From the NCBI RefSeq assembly GCF_043197795.1, contig NZ_JBICTU010000025.1, positions 62,001 to 126,000 of the forward strand: 64,000 nt of DNA. The letters run 5' to 3'. A model generated the notes under the pieces. The model saw only the letters and a list, made by a program, of their open reading frames with translations. It did not search any database and was not told the DNA's origin. Source of the DNA: Sphaerisporangium sp040649355. Lineage in GTDB: Bacteria > Actinomycetota > Actinomycetes > Streptosporangiales > Streptosporangiaceae. Within the stretch, counting starts at the first letter, position 1; each line of letters starts with the position of its first letter. This document shows positions 53,133 through 61,909 of the stretch, in pieces. The translations under genes were made by a program, and so were the position numbers.

Positions 53133-53516
53133 GTGAGTTTGTCGCTGATCGAAGAGGGTGCGAAGAAGTCGAGCGTCCTGTGGGTCTCGCTTTCCGGGCG
53201 TGATCGGCTGGCGTGGCACATCTGGCATGAGGGTGCGATCTACATCGTCACCGGCGGCGAGGAGCAGTCGCTCCCCGGCCTGGTGGAGGCCTCACGGGTC
53301 CGGGTGACGCTGCGCAGCAAGGACAACGGGGCAGAGCTGGTCTCCTTCGACGCCCATGTTCACCTGGTCGATCAGGCGTCCTTGTCGGAGGCCGAGTCCG
53401 GGGCCGTGGCGGCCCTGGCGAAGGAGCGGCTCAACGCGGTCGACGCGGCGGGGCTTGCGGCCCGCTGGGCCTCCGGGTCCTCGATCGTGCGGCTGACGCC
53501 AGAAGCGGCCGTCTGA
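53133..53516 (+). CDS. Hypothetical protein, 127 residues (FMN-binding split-barrel-like?)
   Basis: The GTG at 53133 is chosen because codon bias and a well-formed protein start there (SLSLIEEGAKKSSVLWVSL); the frame is open upstream through repeat DNA. It continues RDRLAWHIWHEGAIYIVTGGEEQSLPGLVEASRVRVTLRSKDNGAELVSFDAHVHLV and ends RLNAVDAAGLAARWASGSSIVRLTP. The alternating beta pattern is compatible with pyridoxamine-phosphate-oxidase-like barrels, but no cofactor motif is clear. Its last 145 bp overlap the convergent DMT transporter. Confidence 0.65.
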   Translation: MSLSLIEEGAKKSSVLWVSLSGRDRLAWHIWHEGAIYIVTGGEEQSLPGLVEASRVRVTLRSKDNGAELVSFDAHVHLVDQASLSEAESGAVAALAKERLNAVDAAGLAARWASGSSIVRLTPEAAV

Positions 53517-54478
53517 TCCACCACCCCCCCGACCGTACGACCGGCCTGAGCGGCTGGCCCGGCTTCCCCGACCGTACGGCCGGCGCCCGAAGTGGCGGTC
53601 TGAGCCAGTAGCGCCCCTACCAGTACGACGGCGCCGCCGGTGATCTGGGCCGTGCCGAGGTGCTCGCCGAGAAGGAACCAGGCGATCACCGCGCCCGTGA
53701 CGACCTCCAGGGACGCCACAGTGGCCCCGACCGCCGCCGACAGCTTCCGGACCGCGATGACCCCGGTGATGTAGCCAAGCACGGTGGAGATCGCGATGAG
53801 CCACAGGGCGGCGGCGATCACGGGCAGGGTGTGCCCACCGAGCGTCACGCTCGTCCCGAAGGCCCCCCAGGGGATGTCCCAGGGCCGGGAGATCGGCACG
53901 AGGACCACGGCGGCGCCCGCGAGCCCCCAGGCGATGAGGCCGAGCGGGTCGACGTCGCCCCCGAAGCCGTCGCTCATGAGGAAGTAGCCCGCGGAGCAGG
54001 CCGCGGCGAGGAGGGCCAGGATCAGCCCGATGCCGTCCAGGCTCATCCCGTGCCAGACCTCGACGACGACGGCGAGCCCGACCAGAACGATCACCGCCCC
54101 CGCGTACGCCGAGCGCGGCAGCCGTACCTGCCTGACGAGCCGCACCCAGAACACGACGAGCACCGGCGAGGAGTACTCCAGCAGGAGCACCACCCCGACG
54201 GGGAGCCGCGAGATGGCCAGGAAGAACAGCGCCTGGACCCCCGCCACCGCGATCAGCGCGTACGCGGCGAAGAACCCTCGCCTGCCCGGAGGGACGCGCA
54301 AAGCCTTCGGCCGGAACGCGGCGAGGACCACGATGAGCAGGACGGCCGCGCCCGCCATCCTCACCCACACCGCCTGCAGGGGCGTCAGACCGCCCGCGCC
54401 GACGAACTTCGCCATGGACCCGGAGAAACCGAAGCACCAGGCCGACCCGACCGCCACAGCCAGCGCCGCGCGCCTCAT
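53372..54478 (-). CDS. EamA/DMT-family transporter
   Basis: 368 residues with ten hydrophobic segments in two EamA halves (WCFGFSGSMAKFVGAGGLTPLQAVWVRMAGAAVLL..., GIGLILALLAAACSAGYFLMSDGF..., ATVASLEVVTGAVIAWFLLGEHL). A hydrophilic tail of about 75 residues with SGAGRTVG/AGRTVGG/SGVSRTI repeats follows the last helix and lies opposite the 3' end of the gene at 53133. The tail may be a late extension. It is divergent from the MgtE-N/CBS gene. The substrate is unknown. Confidence 0.85.
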   Translation of the reverse strand: MRRAALAVAVGSAWCFGFSGSMAKFVGAGGLTPLQAVWVRMAGAAVLLIVVLAAFRPKALRVPPGRRGFFAAYALIAVAGVQALFFLAISRLPVGVVLLLEYSSPVLVVFWVRLVRQVRLPRSAYAGAVIVLVGLAVVVEVWHGMSLDGIGLILALLAAACSAGYFLMSDGFGGDVDPLGLIAWGLAGAAVVLVPISRPWDIPWGAFGTSVTLGGHTLPVIAAALWLIAISTVLGYITGVIAVRKLSAAVGATVASLEVVTGAVIAWFLLGEHLGTAQITGGAVVLVGALLAQTATSGAGRTVGEAGPAAQAGRTVGGVVDQTAASGVSRTIEDPEAQRAASPAASTALSRSFARAATAPDSASDKDA

Positions 54479-54600
54479 CTGCCACCATCCCCGTAATTAC
54501 CGTTAGATGGTTTTGATGCTGTCATAGGGCGAATGGTGAGATCAAGGCGCGACCGTACGTTGAGACGGCTTTTAGGGCAGTCCCACGCGGCGCACCCACT

Positions 54601-55968
54601 ATGACCTCGTACGCTGCGATAGTGAGGATCTTCGTCGCTCGGCTGGCCGGAACTCCGGTCTTCGACCCCGCCGGCGACCAGATCGGGCGGATCCGGGACG
54701 TCGTGGTCGCCATCCGCGCCCAAGATCCGCCCCGCGTACACGGCCTGGTCGTCGAGGTCCAGCCGCGACGGCGCGTGTTCCTGCCCATCACCCGGCTGCA
54801 GAACATCGAGGCCGACGCCGTCGTCTTCACGGGCAGCATCAACCTGCGGCGCTTCGAGAAGCACGCGACCGAGTCCCTGGCCATCGGAGAGCTGCTCGAC
54901 CTGACCGTGGAGGTCGGCGGCGAGAGGGTCACCGTGCTCGACCTCGCCATGGAGCGCAGCAAGAGCGGCGAGTGGCTGATCACCAAGGTCGCGGTGATGC
55001 GCGGCGGTGCCGCGCGCGGGCTCCGCCGCAGGCGCGGCGAGACGCTGGTCGTGAACTGGTCGGAGGTCGGCGGGTTCGGCGCCGTGCAGAAGGACCAGGG
55101 GGCCGCGAATTTGCTGGCCGCCTTCGAGGAGACGCGCCCCGCCGACCTCGCCAACGCCCTGCGCCACCTGCCCGACAAGCGCCGGGCGGAGGTCGCCGCC
55201 GCGCTGGACGACGACCGGCTCGCCGACGTGCTTGAGGAACTGCCCGAACGCGACCAGATCGGCATCCTGAGCCGCCTGGACGCCGAGCGCGCCGCCGACG
55301 TGCTCGCTGCCATGGACCCCGACGACGCCGCCGACCTGCTTCAGGACCTGCCGCCCGGACAGGCCGAGGCGCTGCTGACGCGCATGGAGCCCCGCGAGGC
55401 CGCGCCCGTCCGGCGCCTGCTGACGTACGCCGAGAACACCGCGGGCGGCATGATGACCAGCGAGCCCGTGGTGCTGCCGCCCCACGCGACGATCGCCGAG
55501 GCCCTCGCCGAGATCCGCCGTCAGGACATCACCCCGGCGGTCGCCGCGCAGGTGTACGTCACCCGGCCTCCGGTCGAGACGCCCACCGGCAAGTACCTGG
55601 GCGTGGCCCACTTCCAGCGGCTGCTGCGCGAACCGCCCTCCACGCTGGTGGGCGGCGCGATCGACAACACGATCGACCCGATCCGCCCGGACCTGTCCCT
55701 CCACGGCGTCACGTCGTACCTCGCCACCTACAACCTGGTGGCCGCCCCGGTGGTGGACGAGCTCGGACGGCTCGTCGGGGCCGTCACGGTGGACGACGTG
55801 CTCGACCACCTGCTGCCCCCCGACTGGCGCGAGCGCGACGAGCAGACACCGGGGCCCAACGGACCGGACGACCGCACGCCCGAACCCGTACGGCCGGACG
55901 ACCGCACGCCCGAATCCAGGCGGCCGGACCCGGACGAGGGCACGCCCGGGGTGACCGGTGGCGGTTAA
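54601..55968 (+). CDS. PRC-barrel/MgtE-N/CBS protein without a channel domain
   Basis: 455 residues. The order is: PRC-barrel-like start (FVARLAGTPVFDPAGDQIGRIRDVVV), a second such segment, an MgtE_N superhelix (about 175-290; RPADLANALRHLPDKRRAEVAAAL, DPDDAADLLQDLPPGQAEALL, then the GGMMTSEPVVLP bridge) and a CBS pair (about 290-420). The Mg2+ channel domain of MgtE is absent, as in the mycobacterial Rv1232c type. The C-terminal tail has two RPDDRTPE repeats. It overlaps the DUF1003 gene by 11 nt. Confidence 0.87.
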   Translation: MTSYAAIVRIFVARLAGTPVFDPAGDQIGRIRDVVVAIRAQDPPRVHGLVVEVQPRRRVFLPITRLQNIEADAVVFTGSINLRRFEKHATESLAIGELLDLTVEVGGERVTVLDLAMERSKSGEWLITKVAVMRGGAARGLRRRRGETLVVNWSEVGGFGAVQKDQGAANLLAAFEETRPADLANALRHLPDKRRAEVAAALDDDRLADVLEELPERDQIGILSRLDAERAADVLAAMDPDDAADLLQDLPPGQAEALLTRMEPREAAPVRRLLTYAENTAGGMMTSEPVVLPPHATIAEALAEIRRQDITPAVAAQVYVTRPPVETPTGKYLGVAHFQRLLREPPSTLVGGAIDNTIDPIRPDLSLHGVTSYLATYNLVAAPVVDELGRLVGAVTVDDVLDHLLPPDWRERDEQTPGPNGPDDRTPEPVRPDDRTPESRRPDPDEGTPGVTGGG

Positions 55969-56449
55969 TCGGCTGGACCAGCCCCGGGAGCTCCGCCGCA
56001 TCATCCGCCCGCACTACGACCCAGAAGCGTTCGGACGCCTGTCCGAGCAGATCGCGCGCTTCCTGGGCACGGCGCGCTTCCTGGTCTACATGACCGGGTT
56101 CATCGCGGTCTGGGTGACCTGGAACGCGCTGGCGCCCAGGAGCCTCGCCTGGGACCCCTACCCGTTCATCTTCCTCACGCTGATCCTGTCCCTTCAGGCC
56201 TCGTACGCCGCTCCGCTGATCCTTCTCGCGCAGAACCGCCAGGCCGACCGCGACCGCGTGCAGAGCGAGCAGGACAGGATGACCACCGAGCGCAACCAGA
56301 CCGAGGTCGAGTACCTCACGCGGGAGATCGCCGGGCTGCGCCTTGCCCTCGGCGACCTGGCCACCCGCGACTACATCAGGGGCGAGCTGGAGCGTCTGCT
56401 GGACGAAATACGCGAGTCCCCCCCAGAGCGGGGTCAGGCCGACACCTGA
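55958..56449 (+). CDS. DUF1003 membrane protein
   Basis: 163 residues from a GTG that overlaps the previous gene by 11 nt. A short cytoplasmic start is followed by two membrane helices (FLVYMTGFIAVWVTWNAL and YPFIFLTLILSLQASYAAPLILLAQNRQADRDR), the DUF1003 core, then a coiled-coil-like C-terminus (TERNQTEVEYLTREIAGLRLALGDLATRDYIRGELERLL). It always travels with the MgtE_N/CBS protein in this block and probably works with it. It overlaps the convergent MarR gene by 16 bp. Confidence 0.9.
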   Translation: MAVNRLDQPRELRRIIRPHYDPEAFGRLSEQIARFLGTARFLVYMTGFIAVWVTWNALAPRSLAWDPYPFIFLTLILSLQASYAAPLILLAQNRQADRDRVQSEQDRMTTERNQTEVEYLTREIAGLRLALGDLATRDYIRGELERLLDEIRESPPERGQADT

Positions 56450-56892
56450 GGGAAGAACTTCGTGAGCATGTCGGCGCACTGCCGCAGCTCCTCCTCGTCG
56501 AGCAGGTCGAGGAACTGCCCCCGTACGGCGCGAAGGTAGGTGGGGGTGGCCTCGGAGAGACGTTGGTCACCCGCTTTGGTGAGCACGGCGAACAGACCCC
56601 GCGCGTCGCTGGCGCAGGCCTCGCGCTCGACCAGCCCGTCGCGCTGGAGGCGGTCGATGAGCCGCGTCAGCCCGCTGCGGGACAGCAGCACCCGCTCGGC
56701 CAGATCGTTCATGCGCAGCCTGCGCCCCGCGGTCTCGGAGAGCTGGAGCAGCACGTCGTAGGCGGCCGGCGCCAGATCGTGCCGGCTCAGCAGCTCGCCC
56801 TCAAGACTCCGGGTTATGTGGACCTGGGCCCGCTGGACCTTGCGCCAGACGATGAGCTGCTGCGGGGTGATCTCCGCCGTCATGGACGTCAC
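56434..56892 (-). CDS. MarR-family transcriptional regulator
   Basis: 152 residues from a GTG at 56892 (AGGA 7 nt upstream; an ATG 9 nt in is the alternative). The winged helix is clear: LAPAAYDVLLQLSETAGRRLRMNDLAERVLLSRSGLTRLIDRLQRDGLVEREACASDARGLFAVLTKAG. It is divergent from mrp, so it could control mrp or itself. The ligand is unknown. Confidence 0.9.
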   Translation of the reverse strand: MTSMTAEITPQQLIVWRKVQRAQVHITRSLEGELLSRHDLAPAAYDVLLQLSETAGRRLRMNDLAERVLLSRSGLTRLIDRLQRDGLVEREACASDARGLFAVLTKAGDQRLSEATPTYLRAVRGQFLDLLDEEELRQCADMLTKFFPQVSA

Positions 56893-57005
56893 GCGGTCAT
56901 CCTAGAAGGTTGCATAAGCGCGTACACCTCCCTCTTAGGCTCTCTTGGCCCCTACCAGAGGGTGCGGAGTTCGTCGGATCGGTCCTGGGTTCGTAGCATG
57001 GATCC

Positions 57006-58145
57006 ATGGCACCAACCCCTGAATTGGTGACGGCCGCGTTGGCGACGGTCAACGACCCGGAGATCCGCCGGCCGATCACCGACCTTGACATGGTCAAGAG
57101 CGTCGATATCTCCCCGGACGGGGTGGTGCGAGTCGGGGTCTACTTGACCGTCGCGGGCTGCCCCATGCGCGACACCATCACCCGCGAGGTGACCGCCGCC
57201 GTCTCCAAGGTCGACGGTGTCACCGGCGTCCAAGTTGATCTCGACGTCATGAGCACCGAGCAGCGCAAGACCCTGCAGACCAAGCTGCGCGGCAACCGGG
57301 GGCCCGAGAAGGAGATCCCGTTCGCCAAGCCGGGCTCGCTGACCCGGGTCTTCGCCGTCGCGAGCGGCAAAGGCGGGGTCGGCAAGTCGTCGGTCACCGT
57401 CAACCTCGCGGCCTCGATGGCGGCCTCGGGTCTCAAGGTCGGCGTCCTGGACGCGGACATCTACGGCCACTCCGTCCCCCGCATGCTCGGAGTGGGCGAC
57501 CGTCCGACCAAGGTCGAGGACATGATCATGCCGCCGGTGGCGCATGACATCAAGGTGATCTCGGTCGGCATGTTCAAGCCCCCGGGCAACAGCCCGGTGG
57601 TCTGGCGCGGGCCGATGCTCGACCGGGCGCTGCACCAGTTCCTCGCCGACGTCTACTGGGGTGACCTCGACGTCCTCCTCATGGACCTGCCCCCGGGCAC
57701 GGGCGACATCGCGATCTCGGTGGCGCAGCGCATGCCCGGCGCGGAGATCCTCGTCGTGACCACCCCGCAGCAGGCCGCGGCGGAGGTCGCGGAGCGGGCC
57801 GGGTCCATCGCCACGCAGACCCACCAGCAGATCGCCGGCGTCATCGAGAACATGGCCTGGCTCCCCTGCCCGCACTGCGACGAGCGCATCGCGGTCTTCG
57901 GGGAGGGCGGTGGCCAGACCGTCGCCGACGGGCTGACCCGCACCCTCGGGTCCCGTGTCCCGCTGCTCGGCCAGATCCCGATCGACCTGCGCCTGCGCGA
58001 GGGGGGCGACAACGGCAAGCCGCTCGTGCTCACCGACCCCGACTCTCCGGCCGCGACCGAGCTCCGGCGGATCGCCGAAAGCCTGAGCAAGAAGTCGGGG
58101 AGCATCAAGGGCCTCCAGCTCGGGCTGTCCCCTTCCGGCCGCTGA
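57006..58145 (+). CDS. mrp: Mrp/NBP35-type iron-sulfur carrier ATPase
   Basis: 379 residues. A DUF59/MIP18-like N-terminal domain (about 1-95; ATVNDPEIRRPITDLDMVKS, AGCPMRDTITREV) is followed by a P-loop ATPase with the deviant Walker A GKGGVGKSSVTVNLA (about 120) and DLPPGTGDIAISVAQ. The CxxC of WLPCPHC (about 287-290) bridges an Fe-S cluster in the dimer. Mrp proteins assemble and hand over Fe-S clusters. It is convergent with tatB across a strong terminator, as in mycobacteria. Confidence 0.93.
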   Translation: MAPTPELVTAALATVNDPEIRRPITDLDMVKSVDISPDGVVRVGVYLTVAGCPMRDTITREVTAAVSKVDGVTGVQVDLDVMSTEQRKTLQTKLRGNRGPEKEIPFAKPGSLTRVFAVASGKGGVGKSSVTVNLAASMAASGLKVGVLDADIYGHSVPRMLGVGDRPTKVEDMIMPPVAHDIKVISVGMFKPPGNSPVVWRGPMLDRALHQFLADVYWGDLDVLLMDLPPGTGDIAISVAQRMPGAEILVVTTPQQAAAEVAERAGSIATQTHQQIAGVIENMAWLPCPHCDERIAVFGEGGGQTVADGLTRTLGSRVPLLGQIPIDLRLREGGDNGKPLVLTDPDSPAATELRRIAESLSKKSGSIKGLQLGLSPSGR

Positions 58146-58206
58146 AGCCCCGCAAGGGGGCTCCCAGGGCGCCGCACACGAAATACCACAGCACAGGGCA
58201 CTCCAC

Positions 58207-58248
58207 GTGAAAGAGGGCCGTCCCAGTGAAGGGACGGCCCTCTTTCAC
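58207..58248. terminator. Bidirectional terminator between mrp and tatB
   Basis: GTGAAAGAGGGCCGTCCC (58207-58224) pairs perfectly with 58231-58248 around a 6-nt loop, with U-rich 3' flanks in both directions (CTCTTTCAC). Confidence 0.9.
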
Positions 58249-58263
58249 ATGTTCTCGAAAGGC

Positions 58264-58635
58264 TCAGGTCGCCTCGGAGTCGTACGGCGGGATCTCGCCG
58301 TACCCCAGCTCGCCGGCGCCCGCCGTCGCATAGGAGCCGACGGGGGAATAGGAGTCCGGGGAGTTCTCGGCGGCCGGCCGGTTCCAGTCGTCCTCCAGAT
58401 CCTGCAGGAGGTGCTTCCTGACGAAGTTCTTCGGATGCAGGTCGGTGGGGTCGAAGTTGGCGAACTCGGGACCGAGGTTGTCCTGGAGGTCGGCCTTGGC
58501 GTTGTTGGCCATCTGACGGACCTGACGCAGCATGCCACCCGCCTGCTTGGCGGCCTGGGGAAGCTTCTCAGGCCCGAAGACGAGCAGGGCGATGACCACG
58601 AGTGCCAAGACCTCAGGCCAGCCGAGTCCGAACAC
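58264..58635 (-). CDS. tatB: Sec-independent translocase subunit TatB
   Basis: 123 residues from a GTG. The start MFGLGWPEVLALVVIALLVFGPEKLPQAAKQAG is the TatB/TatA membrane helix, hinge (FGP) and amphipathic helix. A longer charged tail (RQVRQMANNAKADLQDNLGPEFANFDPTDLHP, then an acidic Tyr/Ser end) marks it as TatB rather than TatA. TatB binds twin-arginine substrates with TatC. It follows htrA, the order of the conserved sigE block. Confidence 0.92.
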   Translation of the reverse strand: MFGLGWPEVLALVVIALLVFGPEKLPQAAKQAGGMLRQVRQMANNAKADLQDNLGPEFANFDPTDLHPKNFVRKHLLQDLEDDWNRPAAENSPDSYSPVGSYATAGAGELGYGEIPPYDSEAT

Positions 58636-58755
58636 GTGATCTCCTACGCTCTCCTACGCCGACGCCTGCCGTTGACCGGGACCGTCCAACAGCGACCTGG
58701 CTACCTCTCAGACTAATACGCCGGTCCGGCAATGGGCACCAAACAGGACACCCGA

Positions 58756-60372
58756 TCACGACGGCTGCGGCGTCGGGACCGGAACCGCGTCGATGATCAC
58801 GGTGGCGGTCTTCTCCTGTCCACCACGCTGGTACTTGACGGTCACCTTGTCGCCGGGCGCCTTGCTCCTGATCGTGACGATCAGCTCGGACGGCTGGGTC
58901 ATGGGCGTGCCGTCGATCTCCAGGATGACGTCGCCCGCCTTCAGGCCCGCCTTGTCGGCCGGGCCACCGGGGATCACCGGCTCCTGCCCCTGCTGCGTGG
59001 CGGTGGCGATGCGGACCCCGTCGCCCTGGTAGTTCTCGTCGAGCTGGACGCCGATGCGGGACTTCTTGGCCGAACCGGTGGTGACCAGCTCCTCGGCGAT
59101 CCGCCGCACGTGGTTGACCGGGATGGAGAAGCCCAGCCCGATGCTGCCGCTCTGCGCGCCGAACGAGCTGTTGCCGAGCGTCGCGATGGCGGAGTTGACG
59201 CCGATCACCTCGCCGGCGGCGTTCACGAGCGGGCCGCCCGAGTTGCCCGGGTTGATCGCCGCGTCTGTCTGGATGGCGTTGATGAACGAGGACTCGGACC
59301 CGCTCTCGCCGCCCGCGGTCACCGGACGGTTGAGCGAGCTGACGATGCCCGTCGTCACGGTGCCGGTGAGCCCGAGGGGCGAGCCGATCGCGATGACGGG
59401 ATCGCCCACCACGACCCGGTCGGAGTTGCCCAGGACGATCTCGGGGGCGCCGAAGGTCTGGTCGGGCTTGACCACCGCGATGTCGGAGCTCGGGTCACGC
59501 CCGACGATCTTGCCGTTGGTCGTCTTCTTGGTGCTGAAAGTCACCTTGATGTTGCCGGTCTGCGCCGCCGCGGCCACCACGTGGTTGTTGGTGACGATGT
59601 AGCCGCCCTTGATCAGGAAGCCGGAGCCGGTGCCCGCCTCGCTGTTGCCCTTGACGTCGAGCGAGACCACGCTCGGGAGGACCCGTGAGGCGACGCCCGC
59701 CACCGAGTCGGGCGCGCGGTTGACGATCGCGCCCGTCGGCGTGCCGAGGCTGTAGGTGGGGTCGACGCCCGAGCCGTTGCGGGTGAGGAGGTAGGTGCCG
59801 ACGCTTCCGGCCGTGGAGGCCACGAGGGCGATCACGACGGCGAGGGCCGCGAGGATCCCGGTCTTCGGCGCCCGCGCGCCCGCCTGCTCCGTGCGGGGGG
59901 CGCCGGGGGGCGGGGCCCAGCCAGGACCCATGCCGAAGGGGTTGATCGGAGGGGGCGGAGTCGGCCCGTATGGGCCGACGGGCGAGGGAGGGAGGGGCCC
60001 GCCGGACGGGTTGCCCCAGCCGAACATCCCCTCGTCGCCACCGTGGCGCGGCGCGTCGGACGCGAACGGGATCGGCCCGGTGCTGTCGCTGCCGAAGGGG
60101 TCGCGCCCCGCGTCAGCGGCGGGGGCGAAGGGGTCACGGCCCGCACCGCCCGCGGGGGTGAAGGGATCGTGCCGTCCACCGCTCGCCGCGAAGGGGTTGG
60201 GCCCGGTGAACGCGTCGGGCCCGCTGGCGGGCCACCCCTCGGAGGCGGGCAGGAACTCTGGTCTGACGCGCATCCCGCTGGAGCCGGTGGACCCCGACGC
60301 CGAGCCTTCCCAGGAATGCTGGGAGGGATCGGCCACGTCCCCTGAGTCGAAGGTACGTGTCTCGTCGGTCAT
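58756..60372 (-). CDS. htrA: HtrA/DegP-like serine protease with PDZ domain
   Basis: 538 residues from the ATG at 60372. The N-terminal 165 residues are cytoplasmic and Pro/Gly-rich with repeats (GRDPFAPAADAGRDPFGS). One membrane helix (about 170-190) is followed by a trypsin-like domain with His (TNNHVVAA, about 264), Asp (SSDIAVVK, about 295) and Ser (NPGNSGGPLV, about 377), then a PDZ domain (about 430-525; GGPADKAGLKAGDVILEIDG). It degrades misfolded envelope proteins. In mycobacteria the matching gene is in the sigE regulon. Confidence 0.93.
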   Translation of the reverse strand: MTDETRTFDSGDVADPSQHSWEGSASGSTGSSGMRVRPEFLPASEGWPASGPDAFTGPNPFAASGGRHDPFTPAGGAGRDPFAPAADAGRDPFGSDSTGPIPFASDAPRHGGDEGMFGWGNPSGGPLPPSPVGPYGPTPPPPINPFGMGPGWAPPPGAPRTEQAGARAPKTGILAALAVVIALVASTAGSVGTYLLTRNGSGVDPTYSLGTPTGAIVNRAPDSVAGVASRVLPSVVSLDVKGNSEAGTGSGFLIKGGYIVTNNHVVAAAAQTGNIKVTFSTKKTTNGKIVGRDPSSDIAVVKPDQTFGAPEIVLGNSDRVVVGDPVIAIGSPLGLTGTVTTGIVSSLNRPVTAGGESGSESSFINAIQTDAAINPGNSGGPLVNAAGEVIGVNSAIATLGNSSFGAQSGSIGLGFSIPVNHVRRIAEELVTTGSAKKSRIGVQLDENYQGDGVRIATATQQGQEPVIPGGPADKAGLKAGDVILEIDGTPMTQPSELIVTIRSKAPGDKVTVKYQRGGQEKTATVIIDAVPVPTPQPS

Positions 60373-60536
60373 CGAACGCTCACTCCCGAGGCCAGTCAAC
60401 GTGGGCTACGCCAGATTCTCGCTCGGACCCCATACGAGCGCCGTAAGCCCACGGCGCCCGACAGGGTCCATCCGATCGTATGCCCGCGTCGCCGTGAACG
60501 GCACGGACGGGGGGAGTGACGGGCCGTGTCCCCGGG

Positions 60537-61064
60537 TCAGGGTTGCCGGGAGGTGGAGCCCGCGCGCCCCGGCAGCACCGAACCGGCCGGAGTGGTGGTG
60601 CGGTGCTGGTTGGCGAACATCTCGACCGGCGGAGCCGACGGCCTGCTGTCGGAGCCTCCCACCATGAACAGCGTGCCGAGCGCGACGGCGGCCGACGCGA
60701 CGCCGACCGCCACATAACCCGCCCGGCGGTTGCCCCCCGAGCGTCCCGGCCCCGAGAACCCGCCGCTGCGCCGCGGCCTGTTGTCGATCGGGGCGCTGGT
60801 CAGAGAATAGGTCGGGTTCGGAAACGGACGCACCCGCGGCGGGAGCGGCCCGCCTGGCTCGGACATCCGCAGAAGGGACATCGTGAGATCCGCCGGGACG
60901 GCGGGCGGGTCGAGTGATCGAAGACGGCTTTTGAGCGCCCTGATCGCGTCGAGCTCGGCGCGGCAGTCCGCGCAGAACGTCAGATGCGCCAGAGCACGTT
61001 CTCGCTCGGCGTGACCAAGCTCACCGTCAATGAGCGCGGAAGCGCGCTCTCCGAGATGGCTCAT
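60537..61064 (-). CDS. rseA: Anti-sigma factor RseA (zinc-binding)
   Basis: 175 residues. The ZAS motif is H27-x3-C31-x2-C34 (AHLTFCADCRAEL). A helix-rich linker is followed by one membrane segment (GYVAVGVASAAVALGTLFMVG, about 115-135) and a short exported tail. It holds SigE inactive until redox or envelope stress or proteolysis releases it. The start overlaps the sigE stop in ATGA. Confidence 0.93.
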   Translation of the reverse strand: MSHLGERASALIDGELGHAERERALAHLTFCADCRAELDAIRALKSRLRSLDPPAVPADLTMSLLRMSEPGGPLPPRVRPFPNPTYSLTSAPIDNRPRRSGGFSGPGRSGGNRRAGYVAVGVASAAVALGTLFMVGGSDSRPSAPPVEMFANQHRTTTPAGSVLPGRAGSTSRQP

Positions 61065-61720
61065 GCTCCCTCCCTGCTAACGGTCGGGGGGAGTTCGTCG
61101 CGACGGGGTGCCCGGTGTTCGAGTGCCTCCCGCAACTGGCTGCGACCGCGATGGATGCGGCTGCGCACGGTGCCCAGCTTGACGCCTAGCGTCGCCGCGA
61201 TCTCCTCATAGGACAGGCCCTCGATGTCGCACAGCACCACGGCCGCGCGGAACTCGGGCTGGAGCGCGTCGAGGGCCGCCTGGATGTCGGGCTCCAGCTG
61301 GGAGTCGTCGAACACCTGGGCCGGTGACGGCTCACGCCCGCGCAGACGCTCGGCGGCGTCGTCGCCGAGCCCCTCGAACCGGATGCGCTGCCTGCGCCGC
61401 GCCATGTCCAGGAAGAGGTTCGTGGTGATGCGGTGAAGCCATCCCTCGAAGGTGCCCGGGGTGTAGCTGGACAGCGAACGGAACACCCGGACGAAGACCT
61501 CCTGAGTGAGGTCCTCGGCGTCGTGGATGTTGCCGGTGAGCCTGTAGGCCAGCCGGTAGACGCGCGCCGAATGGTCGCGGACGACCTCCTCCCATGTCGG
61601 GGGTGTCCAGCCCCCATCGGGCAGCCGGGGGTCTCCCCCCGGGAACGCGCTATCGGGAGTATCAGCCTGGTGGTAGTCGTCCACCAGCACTCCTCTCTCC
61701 GGGACCACCGCTACAGCCAT
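61061..61720 (-). CDS. sigE: ECF sigma factor SigE
   Basis: About 219 residues from the ATG at 61720; the frame is open to 61816 and a GTG at 61684 also has a good ribosome site (GAGAGGAG). Region 2 (RVYRLAYRLTGNIHDAEDLTQEVFVRVFRSLSSYTPGTFEGWLHRITTNLFLDMARRR) and region 4 (FRAAVVLCDIEGLSYEEIAATLGVKLGTVRSRIHRGRSQLREAL) are very close to mycobacterial SigE. It directs the cell-envelope stress response. It is followed by its anti-sigma gene (4-nt overlap) and htrA. Confidence 0.94.
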   Translation of the reverse strand: MAVAVVPERGVLVDDYHQADTPDSAFPGGDPRLPDGGWTPPTWEEVVRDHSARVYRLAYRLTGNIHDAEDLTQEVFVRVFRSLSSYTPGTFEGWLHRITTNLFLDMARRRQRIRFEGLGDDAAERLRGREPSPAQVFDDSQLEPDIQAALDALQPEFRAAVVLCDIEGLSYEEIAATLGVKLGTVRSRIHRGRSQLREALEHRAPRRDELPPTVSREGA

Positions 61721-61788
61721 AGTGCCTGCTTTCGCCCCTTCCTGCGTACCCACGAACCAACGAGGCCGGACTGTGTTCTTTGACGCCC

Positions 61789-61807
61789 TTGAACAAAGGT
61801 CGTTCAA
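61789..61807. promoter_or_regulatory. Inverted repeat upstream of sigE
   Basis: TTGAAC-N7-GTTCAA (61789-61794 and 61802-61807) is a perfect dyad in the 190-bp interval between sigE and the divergent O-methyltransferase, 69-87 bp from the sigE ATG and 103-121 bp from the methyltransferase ATG. It looks like a dimeric repressor/activator site. The binder is unknown. Confidence 0.55.
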
Positions 61808-61909
61808 AGCGTGCAACGTACCCGTTGTGGCGTGAGTTCCCGTTCGGCCCCGACTCCCCTAGGCTGCGACCAATACGTGCGTACGGCGAAAGCGGGGAGG
61901 GAGAGGCCG

